This document shows, in pieces, positions 22,921 to 34,668 of a DNA stretch of 64,000 nucleotides; within the stretch, counting starts at the first letter, position 1, and every line of letters starts with the position of its first letter. The position numbers were made by a program, and so were the translations under genes. The stretch spans positions 71,276,926 through 71,340,925 of the forward strand of contig OX104117.1 of NCBI GenBank assembly GCA_944474755.1, given 5' to 3'. The notes under the pieces are model-generated. The model saw only the letters and a list, made by a program, of their open reading frames with translations, was not told where the DNA came from and made no database searches. The stretch is from Limnoperna fortunei (taxonomy: Eukaryota > Mollusca > Bivalvia > Mytilida > Modiolidae).

Positions 22921-24264
22921 ACCAATATAGAAAAACATTAAAAAGAAGATCTTTCGAAACATGAAGATCCAAAATATAAAATTTCTCCTACAATTAACAA
23001 GATATTCTAGTCTGAAGGTGACCAGCGTGAATAAAGTATCAATTGTACTTTTATTGATTCTTCGTTCATGTTAAACATCTTGAAAAAGCTGATACAATAT
23101 TGGGTATAAAATATTCGATTGGAACTTGTTAGGTCATTACATAAATTGTTTCGTTTTTATATAGCTGGGTTCAAAACTTCAGGGATTTCCTAACCTCTTT
23201 ACACAAAAATGTATATAAAGGCGTGTTATTTGTAACGGACAGTAGACAACGACACCAACGGGAAATGTGTTGGAAATGACTGATTGTTTGTCTATGTGAT
23301 TTATGTTTCTTATTCAGATAAAATACTCACAACTTATCACAAGGGATCAACGTTTACAGATAGTTACAATGGTGTTTTATTGATAGCCTTCGTAACATTT
23401 TAACCAAGGTTACGATTGAACCTTTGTGCTCGACGATTTTGTTTGATTAAAATCATATACGTATACAATCTAAACTAAGTGGATAATTTAGTGCTCAATT
23501 CTATATCAACATAAAGGACAATTTTGTGGGTTATGTAGGTCAGAATAAACTGACAAAAAGGCAAAATATTATTGGGGATAAAAATGGCAATAAGTTTAGT
23601 TTGGTGTTTTTAATATGTCGCATTGAGTGCTTATTCTAGATTCTTCTGTGGACAGATGTAGATTTGTAATGAGTTGTGTGTTTTAAACAAGGTCCATACG
23701 GTCGAAACAAATCATGTTGATGCAAGATATCTTAACTCGTTCAGTCGCATCTGTTTGCCCATGTATATCTGTTGCCTTTTGAACCTATTGTAAGTTATAT
23801 GCTGTTGTTTGCAGTAATCGGCAACATTCATACCATAAGACAAATACTTCACAAATTATCCCTAACCTCTGTAACTAACCTCCACACAGAATATTTACAT
23901 AATTTATAACTTCAAATTTAATAACGGGTTTCACAATGAGTGAGAATTGCATATCGCTTTCATGTCGAGTTATTTAATTACAACAAATAATAAACGAGCC
24001 TATGGCGAGTTTAATAATTTGTTGAAATTAAATAAGAATTGTGAAATCTAGATCTCTTATGATGAAACTAAAAATGTAATTTGAATGGCTAATTTTGTAG
24101 CGCGGAAAAAGGATATAGGTGAAGAGTAATATGCAAGATGTATTTACAGGCTATGACATTTTAGCGAAGCGTAACATTAGAAGAAAAAACACGTTTAGCA
24201 AAAAAAAAAAACATCTGTCAAATTAAAAAAAAATCAAAAAATGACATATATACCATTTTAGAAT

Positions 24265-24645
24265 TTTTAGGACCATTCTGTGAGGCTCACAGTGATCAAC
24301 CGACAAAGCAGCCCATCACAGCCCCTGTTTGCGGATAGGGATACCCTCTCGTTGGGTTATACGGAAAGCCTCACCGCGGACCACATAGGGTGACGTGTTT
24401 GGAGAGTGCCACGCTCCTTGCACGATAAAGACTCCTGGGTAGTCTCGTGATAGCCGCTATAAAAAGCTTAATTGTCCGCCCCTTCCCATACCCCATACGC
24501 TTCCAAGTACATTCAAATTGTTTGCCCATTGGTTCATTGCTCCCGAATTGATTTATTGTTTGTTTACTGGTTCTCGTCCTGAATATAGCGGAAATACTGC
24601 TCGCTTGACGTTTTACGTTAATAGTCATTTTTGATTGGTCAAAAT
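24265..24645 (+). repeat. SINE-like repeat, best copy of the family
   Basis: Holds the clearest GACGTGTTTGGAGAGTGCCA (about 24393) followed by CGCTCCTTGCACGATAAAGA, then 'tagccgctataaaaagct'. Its 3' end reads 'cctgaatatagcggaaatac' and 'tgctcgcttgacgttttacg', a 3' tail also seen at about 44290 and 46360. Confidence 0.65.
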
Positions 24646-24649
24646 AGCT

Positions 24650-27590
24650 AAAACTTGTAGTTCCAAGATCCGATCATACTTTCACGAACGACTGTTTGGG
24701 AACAACTGTTAATTGCTAAACGTAAATAAATATGGCTGACATGTTTCTTGTACCCCTCAGACAATAATGTCAGTCATCTTGAGTTGTGTATCGCCTAAAA
24801 GGAAAGTAATATAGTTGAAGCAGCTGTATATTAATATTAAGAAATCAAAAATACAACAAAGTTTCATGCAATTTTCTACTACGCAAAAATCATTTGTGTA
24901 GAGAAATACATAAAAGAAGATATTTAAACAATACACTTCTTTTTTAACTTTAATTGTTTACATTGCTGAATGAAGGAAAATATCCTAAATTCTAGGCGAA
25001 ATGCCATCGGGAAGGCATTTGTAAACGATGGTTGTAAATGCTTATATTAATTATAAAATACACACAAAAGCCGTAAAACAACCTTAAGTTTTCTCAGTCA
25101 CAACAAATCAACGAGATGTGCAAGATGCATGGAAAAGGAAAGAACGTCTAGCTAGATTTGCGATGTATTTGATAAGTTATGACGTTACACGTGACGTAAC
25201 ACATTACGTTACCGATAAACCGCGGTACAATGACTATCAGTATGCGAAATTCACGAAATTATTGTTTATTGTTTTGTCTTTTTTCCAGCAATATTCTTCT
25301 CAGCGAATCTTAAAATATATCTGTTGTCAATGCCAGTTATATCCTCCAAGTCTTCGTCTTCAGTTCGTTATATTCGTGTGTATTCCCGATTGGATATTCC
25401 TACGTGTCACAACCTTATAATGGAAATTTATGTGAAAAAGTCTTGAGGGGAAAAGATATTAAATATTAAAAAACAATTTGGAAAAATTAAGGATTTAACG
25501 CATATTTTCGGTAATTCATCGATGTATGAATGACGTCGACGCACTACCAAACTTATCATTTATTTGTTGGGAATGCATTGCGGGAAACATATTAAAAATG
25601 CGTGCCGATAATTTCCAGTTTCACATATCTATACTACGTCCATTGCACCCAGGACCTGCAATTATAAACATGTATTCGAGAATCTTTGAATAGAAAATTT
25701 CAGCCAAATCATATTGTCTGGTTTTGCCTCGATTATACGTTAGTATCTAGTCCTTCAGGTGACATCATAACAAGAGATCGCTGACAATGAAAGTCTGAAA
25801 ATAGTTTGTTAAAAAATATGTGATACCGTTAACCTTAATCCAACTGGATTTACAAGTTTTAAAAATGATGAAATCAGTAGAGGACTATTCTGGGAAAATA
25901 GACAAAAAGAAAACAACCAATTAATAACTTATCTAAATTAGCTAGCGGGTCATTGATTCAAAAGTAAAATTAATTGGTTAAAAAGTTTGATGAGTACAGA
26001 CGTATCAACAGTCTTAAAAATTGCTGCTATATCAATGACCTATATTCATTTAAAATATGCTTTTTGGAGCAGATAATTCCCAATAAAAACACCAAGTTTG
26101 TCCGGAAGAAACATAATAGAGTGTTTAGGCAATAAATAATTTACACGTGGGCAGTTCATTCCAAATATCTTCACACACAGCGCTTTCAAAAGAGATCCTG
26201 AAACAAATAACAAATCAGGTTTGCCTTGATTTGCTCGCTCTATCAAAGTCGATTATTTGTATCCATCCCTTCACTGGATGCATAAATAACACAGACATCC
26301 TTACAACATTGTTTCATTGCGGGAGCGTCCAAGTGTACTACCAAGGTCTATCGAAAGTCCTACCCCCGGTATGACAGATATTAACAACCAACACTATAGC
26401 CTGTTATTCCAGGAGTTGCATAACTAAGACGTATAGGTCTCTTTTACTGTGTCACGAAACATCTACACTACTTATTAACAATTATTGGAAATCACAAAAT
26501 AAAAAACCCCGAGATGACATCTGTCAAATAAAAGATTTTGTAATTGAAAATATAATTTTCACGTTTAACGCACCGACTATCGGCATCCAATATTGAGTCA
26601 TGCTGTTTCCTTATCCTCTCCGACATGTTTTGAACTCTTATGACACAACGTTTCCTGGAATTACTAAAGAAAAAATAAGAAGGACACCGGTCTAGACATT
26701 TAATTTCGTAAACGCAGTATAGATGATGTCTATTCTTACCCCAATCCACAAAAAAATCATTGATTTGTGATACGAAAATACGATAGATATTATGATGATT
26801 GCCTAGACACCTACGTATATCTGTGTTTATGCAGCAAACCCAATCTAAATAATCTTAAAAGGCTCTAGCTTATCATATCATCTAGAGAGTTAAAAGCCAG
26901 AACAGCTGCATTAAAAAGGAAAATTTACAGTTTGAAAATAAAAGAATTAGTCCTTTTTGTTACAGATATCTTTCTACCATCATGATGAGTTAATGGTCAA
27001 GACATGAAGCAGATAATTTAGCATTTATCTCCTTAATCTCCGGTAAACTATGATTTTGTATGTTATCGCAAATTTTATTTAAATGGTGACAAAACATAAT
27101 CATTGCATCTAAATGTGACATCAGAGATTTGTTTTTCGTGGTCTGAATGAATTTTTCATACAAGTACAAAACAACACTGCTAGTAGCAATTGTCTCTAAA
27201 AGATATCAGCTAATATAAAGTCCCTGCCCATGTGTTTATGAGAACAATTCAATGGTTGCTGTAGATAATTGTGACTATAATAAGCCAAATATATATACAT
27301 TTTCTAAAAGAAGAATGCTATTTACATACGAACCCGAATTGTCTGCTCCTCTGCACCCCGGACGAAAAGATATCTTTCTTTTTTCAATATTGATTAACAA
27401 CTCGGTTTGTTAAGATTTCAAACTAGAGTATACCGTAAAATTTTGCGTTAGACTCTTTTCGTGGTTTAATGTTTTAATGTAGATTTTACTATGATATTTT
27501 TTACCTCACCTCGTAGCTTTCAACACTCGAAATAAACTTCTAATAGTTTATGACAGTGCGTATAAGGTATATGGAAACACGATATTGATA
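24650..27590. other. No supported gene
   Basis: AT-rich sequence with scattered short frames at 25118, 26147 and 26492 (minus). None shows a recognisable domain, signal peptide or consistent splice context. Confidence 0.4.
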
Positions 27591-27599
27591 ACTGATTAC

Positions 27600-30003
27600 G
27601 AATACGAGAAAAAGCAGTGTAATTAATGGTTTGACGACAACTGCAAGAAATCGAGTTCTGAATTCCACACGGCTAGGAATCGATTCGGTCACCATCCGAC
27701 GGATTCGAACAGAAAACTACTAGTTTCAACGAGAAACAACTTTAATAGAACGAAACGCAGAGCACAGTTACGCTACAGACGGGAAAAAGGACTATAACTT
27801 TGTAAATTAGCGAAAACGAGACCAAAACAATTTTGGTCTGCTGTGTAATCGAGAAACCGATCAAAATATAGTGTTGAAAACGATGTAATGAATGAACCAT
27901 TTTGCAAACATTTTAGGAGATAATCCGCCTGAGCTGTGCAATGAAGTCAAAGAACTATTAGATAATGTCGATTTCGGTGAAGTTAATGTAGAGACACTAG
28001 ACTGTGAAATCTCAGAAGAAGAAATACTATCTGCTATTAAAAAACTAAAACTGGTAAAAGTGCTGGTACCGACCTAATTATTGGTAAAATGATAGCGTCT
28101 GCCAAACTATTTTTTGTGCCTATATTAAAAATTCTTTTCAACGCTATATTCGATCTCGGTGTCTACTTAGAAGACTGGACAGAGTGTATTGTTGTTCCTG
28201 TTCCAAAAAAACGGAAATTTGGCAGATCCTTATAACTATAGACCGATTTTACTGGTTAGTGTTCTTTCAAAATTATACACTAGCATATTAACTGAACGCC
28301 TTCTAGCTTGGTCCGAGGAAGAAAAAACTCTTGTTAATAACCAATTTGGATTTAGACCTGAACGTTCTACAGTAGATGCTATTTTTACTCTTCATGGAAT
28401 TGTTTCCCACTTATTACAACAAAAACTCAAACTGTATTGCGTGTTTGTAGACTTTCGTAAGGCATTTGATAAGCTAAACGGAAGGATTCTAGTATATAAA
28501 CTTTTGAACAACGGAGTTAGTAGCAAATTTTCGACAGTTGTTAAAGCGATTTATTCGTTCGTCCGTTTACGTGTGCGTACCGGAGGAGTTCTATCCGATT
28601 CATTTGACAATTTTCTCGGCGTAAAACAAGGCGACCCACTGTCTCCCCTACTGTTTTTATTTTTTATAAATAACATTGTGAGTGACCTTCATGTGAACAT
28701 GGATGAACAAGCAGTGTCTCTTAATGGATACATAATGTACTTAATCCTCTTCGCTGATGACACTGTATTATTTTGAAAGTCGCCAGCTATGTTACAATGT
28801 CTTGACAAGCTTCTGTTTTACTGCAACAAGTGGAATATTGAAGTTAACACGGACAAAACGAAAATACTTGTATTCCGAAATGGATGGCAGCGTGTACAGG
28901 ATCGGTTTTATTACAATAACAATGAACTTGAAATCGTAAACTCGTATGTGTCTCTTGAAATATTGCTAAACTACAGTGGAAAGTTTGCCGAAACACAAAA
29001 ACGACTTTCGCAACAAGCGTCCAGAGCTATGTCATCATTGATATCCTCGCTTAAACAGATATTCGTGACAAATGGTCGTAAACTTTATCTATTCGACAGT
29101 ATGGTTGGATCTATTTTAAACTATGCGTCAGAAATATGGGGTTTTCATCGTGCTAAAGAAGTTGATAATGTTTTTACTAGATTTTGTAAATACATTTTGA
29201 AATTATGTACAAAATACTCCTACTCTATTTTTGTATGGTAAGTTGGGTCACTTTCCTTTACATGTATTAAGAAAACATAGAATTTTGAAGTATGGGATGC
29301 ATATTATTACTGATAAACCTCCAATTGTATATGAAGTATATAAACTTGTGTATGATGATTGTAATAACGGTAAGATAAATTGGGCATCTAATGTCAGAGA
29401 TTTATTGTTCAACCTTGGTTTTAATTATGTTTGGTTAGCTCAAGATAGATTCAAGTTTGATTTCTGTAGAGATACTGAAAGCTCGTATTAAAGATAAATT
29501 TTTACAGAACTGGTACTCTGAGGTAGAAGAATGTAGCAAACTTAGTGTTTATAAACAAATCAAAGTAGATTTTTGAATTGATAATTATTTTGATTATAAT
29601 TGTAACTTTAATATTTTCACCAAACTACGTAGTGGTACACTTAAATTAAATGTAGAGCTTGGTAGATATCAAAATACTCAAATGGAATCAAAAGTATGTA
29701 CATGTTGTAATATGAACATTATTGAAGACGAATATCATTTTGTCATTGTATGTCCTGCATATAGGTTCTTAAGAATTAATTTTTCAACAAACAGAAGTTT
29801 TTCACACTTATGCAAGCAAGAAATAAATTGCTTACTATTAGATTATGTAACTTTCTAAATGCAGCTTGGAAAATAAGATCTCATATGTTACCTTAATATC
29901 AATGTTCTCTGTTATTTGTCTTATTATTGTCATTATTGTATATTTGTGTTTGCTATAGCATGTGTTTTGCTTTCGCAATAAACCATTCATTCATTCATTC
30001 ATT
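27600..30003 (+). pseudogene. Decayed LINE with reverse transcriptase
   Basis: Coding remnants from about 27760 (AKTRPKQFWSAV linker) through EEEILSAIKKL at 28017, a frameshift into TGKSAGTDLI, and another near 28215. The main polymerase frame then runs 28189-28776: NYRPILLVSVLSKLY, QFGFRPERSTVDAI, FVDFRKAFDKLNGR, VKQGDPLSPLLF and FADDTVLF. An in-frame TGA at 28774 interrupts it before 28789-29241 (TDKTKILVF, ILNYASEIWGFHR). Further frameshifts occur near 29238 and 29480. A C-terminal C-x-C-C...IEDEYHF...CPAYRFLR motif lies at about 29700-29770. The 3' end is an AATAAA followed by (ATTC)n at 29984-30003. The FADD catalytic motif is intact but the ORF is not. It belongs to the Jockey/CR1/I-like assemblage by style; the exact clade was not determined. 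Confidence 0.9.
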
Positions 30004-30924
30004 TCAAAAGAAGTAAAAGCCGCCGTATTGAATTTATGAACAACGCTAGCAGAAATAATATATCTATAAGCTTTATCTAAGTTTGCACAACTTATTTATT
30101 ACAAATGGAAGTGTATGAATATGCGTTTAGGGAAAACACGTCCAAAGTTTACCACAAACGCTACTCATGTTACAGAGCAAGAAGTATGGGGAAAAATAAA
30201 ACGACCAGTCAAAAGTCTTTAATAGACGTTTTCTTCGTTATTAGATAAAATACGTGTATGATATCGACATTATCGTCGCTTTTTGGTAAAATTTCTAGTC
30301 AAAACTCTAAAGGCCTAATAAAAACAGTTGTTTCAATTCAAAATTTATAATGTAGTTCTGTCTTTGAATCGAGAAAGAGGCTGTTAGACAACCAATATAA
30401 TGAGCTAATGGCATAGTAGTGCAATATTTCCTGTAGGTATTTATTACAGGTGATATTGAACTTATATATCTGATCACACTTCCATTTTTGCAAGAAATTC
30501 GATGCCAAAATAAAATTAACTGTTTGCACCAACATCTAAAAAAACCCAATTTAAAGAAACGACTTGTATATAAATTATCAATAGCATAGAGCACCACTTT
30601 ACTCTGCATAAAGGGCTAAAGTTGGATCGTATGTCTATTAACGTACAGTCGTACAGTCGTCTTAAAGAGTCTGCAACATACCAATAAACAAATAATCGTG
30701 CAGATAAATAAGAAACTTCGAAAATATTAAAGAAATCACACGACATAGTATTGATGAAATACACACTTTTTATTTACCATTGCAGTCTGAACATACATTT
30801 TCAGTTAGAAAGTGTAGGAAGTGGAAAATATATATATTGATACTTGTTTCCATATAACACATTTAAAGAACATACCCAAACCATCCAAATATAGACTTTC
30901 ATATATATCAGCTCTTACAATTAA

Positions 30925-31350
30925 AGTCAACTGACTTACCTAAGGGATATAGGAGTAAAACTGGCTTCTTCTAATCTTTCTCCACTATCGACTGTCTTAC
31001 CTAGAGTATAAATGGTTTCTTGTAACCTTTCTCTTCTGTCCACTGACTTACTTAGAATATACAGAAGTAAAACTAGTTTTCTATAACTTTTTTCTACTGT
31101 GGAAACTTTCCGAGACAATGTAGAAGAACTCGTCTCCCGCAAACCTTATTTACAGTCGACTGACTTATCTAGTAGATGTAGAAGTGGAATTTATTTCTTT
31201 TCACCTGTCTCTTCTGTTGACTGAGTTACCTAGAGGATGTAAATGAAGAACTGGTTTCTTACCTTTCTTGACGATCGACTGATTTACCTTGAGGATTTAT
31301 TTGTAAAAGTGATTTCTTGTAACTGTATATCCTACCGACTGACTTACTTA
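30925..31350. repeat. Degenerate minisatellite of about 60 bp units
   Basis: The word GTCGACTGACTTACCTAG and variants start at about 30925, 30986, 31038, 31154, 31214, 31273 and 31333, with one very diverged unit near 31096. Intervening sequence repeats 'gaagtaaaactggtttcttg' and 'taacctttctcttctg'. On the minus strand each unit carries CTAGGTAAGTCAGTCGAC, a splice-donor-like word. Partly open minus-strand frames carry SKSVDRRERLQE and GKTVDSGERLEE. Confidence 0.7.
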
Positions 31351-31359
31351 TACTAACAG

Positions 31360-33320
31360 TCACACCCGGTGTAATGCAGTTTTTGCTTGCATTTTTGTTA
31401 TTCCATATTTTATTTTTTTTATTACGAAGATCCGATAGCAAAATATTCCCATGATAACTTGTCCATATATCATACTATGCCTCTGTTGTGTACATGTCAT
31501 GTCACAAATCGTTTTGATATTTAGAACTAGACTGGTAGCATGTGATGTCAGGATATACTTTTCTCTTTACATTACACCTGTTGGGCTATAGATTTTAACA
31601 CACTTATAAGGTCTCGTAAATTTACCTTAACTTTGTAAGGAGTGTATGCAATATCCGTGAACAATTACATACCTTTTTGGGTTGTGTAGAAAAGTTCCTC
31701 AGTATCTTAGATTTAACCTCATTCATAACAAATGTATTCATTTGGATATCATCTTTTTCTGTTTATTTTCTGCGATGTCTTAACGCACGTGACTGTTAGT
31801 TTACATCAAATGCCTAACGGTTTGTCCATTGAACGTCAAAGATTAACAATAGATTATTGACCCCTTAGTACCAAACAAGGCTGAATATGTAATGTACAAT
31901 TTTTCCTAGCAAAAGTTAAGGACTTTTGTTATATGTCAATAACAAATAGAAAGGTATACATAAAGATACAAAGCAGATATGTTGGATATGTTCTCTCGTT
32001 CTTAATTCACGTTGTCAGTTGTTGTGCAAGTAATCATTAAATTGTGGGACGATCGGGGTTCTGAATGTGAAGCAGATTTTTTAAAAGACATGTATTTTTG
32101 GTCTTTCAATAAAGACGTCTTCATATTTGTACCAAACAATACTGCTACAAGTAGAGCAGTCTCATATAGAAATGCATAATGACTCTTAAAATTTTAAAAC
32201 TGTATAGTGACCTCAACTCATACTGAGGTCATGCAAAACAGTATTGTAATTGCACATTATTAATGTGATAGGAAGTTTAGGGATACAACAATGAAGCTAC
32301 TAGATTACAAATTTATAAGTCGAATTTTTCTGTGTAGTTCCTATGTTTTAATATACTGTAATGTTACTGGCTATACTAAATTATCATTCTATTAAAATTA
32401 GTACCAAAATGTAATAACTTTTGCTGTCTGTTGTTTAATACTGTGATTTGTTTGAACTTTCCTGAAAATATTAATTATTATAATTAAAGATAAACGCATT
32501 TGTTTCTAAGTAATCAGACTATTAAATACAGAGAGAGTAAAACATTAAGAATTTAAGTTATCGGTAATTGCGGTTTGGGTAAATTCTACATTTGACCAAA
32601 AGTTCTGCCCACGTACTGTTATGTTGCGAAATTCGTTACAGAGTTATTAATAAAGAATGTTTACTTATCCTTATCAAATTTAAAAAGAACACATCTTCAG
32701 AATACTATGTTTTTGCAAGGTTGTTTATATTGCTGACTGAAAAAAAACTGACTTTGATCACTTAATAGTAGTTTTAATGATTATACAGAATGGATAGACT
32801 ATACTTGTTACATGTAGAAATAGCCAGCTTGACTGTATATATCAGTAGTATATAAATACATGTATAAATGTTTGAAAACCCTATATGATTGGGGATTAAT
32901 ATACAACTGTTACTATAGAATAAATTGTAGCTTTTATGTAATGGAAAGATTGTATGGCATGCTTATACAAGAGTTGTGGCAACCGTCTCTTGGATGTTTT
33001 ATTCTCGTTTTCCTCTTGGGTGGAAAACAATGGCTGGATAAAAGGTGTAATAATGTATCAAAAATGTACAAAATGCATCAATCTTTTATTTCTGATGAAA
33101 CTGGAACACAGTTTGAGGTGCAGGTTCCATTTCTGTAATCCACATGTGCTGGAAAAACCAGTTTAGTACGAATAAATCCAAATGCAAAATTTAGTGGATT
33201 ACGTTAACAAAAACGGTCATATGATAATTATGCTAGGAACGTTACACATAGAAATGTAGTTATTTATGTTTTAAGTGTGCAATTATTGATTAATGAACAC
33301 ATTTCGCAACGTTTAAATAC
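31360..33320. other. No gene seen; short hairpin at 32209-32232
   Basis: AT-rich sequence. GACCTCAACTCATACTGAGGTC can fold as a small hairpin. Overlapping frames at 32860-33166 show no domain. Confidence 0.4.
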
Positions 33321-33324
33321 TAGT

Positions 33325-33480
33325 TTCCGGAATGGTTTGACCCACTCCGTGGCACAAGTCTGGCAGCGGGCGATAGTTAGTAACATACTTGGCGAGTGTC
33401 ACGCCATATGCACCATGAAGACAACTTTCTAGATTTCGAAAAGCGAGTCAGGTCAACGTTGGTAAATGTTAATAGAATAT
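33325..33480 (+). repeat. SINE-like repeat, partial
   Basis: Carries AACATACTTGGCGAGTGTCACGCC-like sequence near 33386 and 'accatgaagacaact', a diverged form of the family word best seen at 24393. Confidence 0.4.
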
Positions 33481-33879
33481 TATTGTTGCACATGACAAAG
33501 ACAAGATGCGTATAATAATAATAATGCTATTCGACATTCACAGCTTGTAGAATGTAATAGACAGTCCGGTTCTGCGAAATATCATCATTAATGATTCCCT
33601 TATCTTTAAGTAAAAGACGTAAGCTTGAAATTAAAGACACCACCAATACACTTAAATCGGCATCTTACTTAGACCTACTTCTAGAAATAGACTAGGGAAA
33701 ACTTAAACCTAGACTCTACGGCAAACGTGATAACTTTTATTTTTCAATTGGCAACATTCCGTTCATCGAAAGATCCGGCGTATGGTGTGTACATTTCAAA
33801 ACTTATACGTTATGCTAGATCCTGTAATCGGTATTTCGATTTTCTAGACGGGTCACTGCTGTTGACTACATAGCTATTC

Positions 33880-34275
33880 AAACAAGGGTTTATTGTACCT
33901 AGGCTGATGTTATCTCTTCAGAAGTTATCTGGCCGTCACCATGAGTCATTAAGGGAAATCCATATCTCAAATACAATTGGACATTTTCGTTGTGTCATAG
34001 TCAAAGGTATTCTTTTGTTTTTCTGGATTTGACTTGTTCTTGTACATTACAATGATTAACACAACGGCTGTCTAATTAGAGACAGACTCAGCTTACTCGT
34101 CCAGAGCACATGAGTGAACCCATGGGTTTTATTGGGTTCGGGTTACTCGCTTCCTGTGTTTGTGTTTTTTTGTTTTTGTTGTACATGTATATGTCTGTTT
34201 AAATCAGGATTTGTGATCGTCCTTTTGCTTTAAGCTCTTGTTGTTCTGTAGTTTCCTTGCTATTTGTCTTTCCTT
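33880..34275 (+). repeat. Dispersed repeat, inverted partner of 21377-21760
   Basis: Shares CCATGGGTTTTATTGGGTTC, 'ctgtctaattagaga' and 'tacctaggctgatgttatct' with the reverse complement of 21377-21760. No coding frame. Confidence 0.7.
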
Positions 34276-34668
34276 TTTCTGTGTGTGTAAATATAATTAT
34301 ACTATAGAAAAGATAGTTTGTTTTAAAGTAGACCGATTCTAAATGTTCTGATAGAGATGTAATTTGTTCTGAAGAGAGCTGCTATAAAATAACAGCTTCA
34401 AGCTATAACGACGGGCTGATCTAAACTGTTCTATAAAGAAGCTGTTCTAGTCATAAATGGTTCGGTTGTAGCGTTGCTCTGGTTAGTAATGGTTCTACAA
34501 TCGACTTCAGATCTGTTCTGTAAGAGTTTTTATGCTTATTTATGGCCGCCTCCTTAGAAGTTTCGTCTGCACTAAATTTTAATATCGCAGATCGAATGCT
34601 GCATTAGTATACTTAAACGACGTTTTAGCCTTAAGTTATTAAATACGTATGTTTTCTTACCTTTAAAT

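Noticed and set aside
26492..26749. 85-codon minus-strand frame with a few cysteines
   Set aside because: Cysteine spacing is irregular, no donor follows in a sensible place, and no signal peptide exon was found.
32860..33166. Overlapping 92- and 70-codon frames
   Set aside because: Two frames compete, neither has a recognisable domain, and composition is like the surrounding AT-rich sequence.
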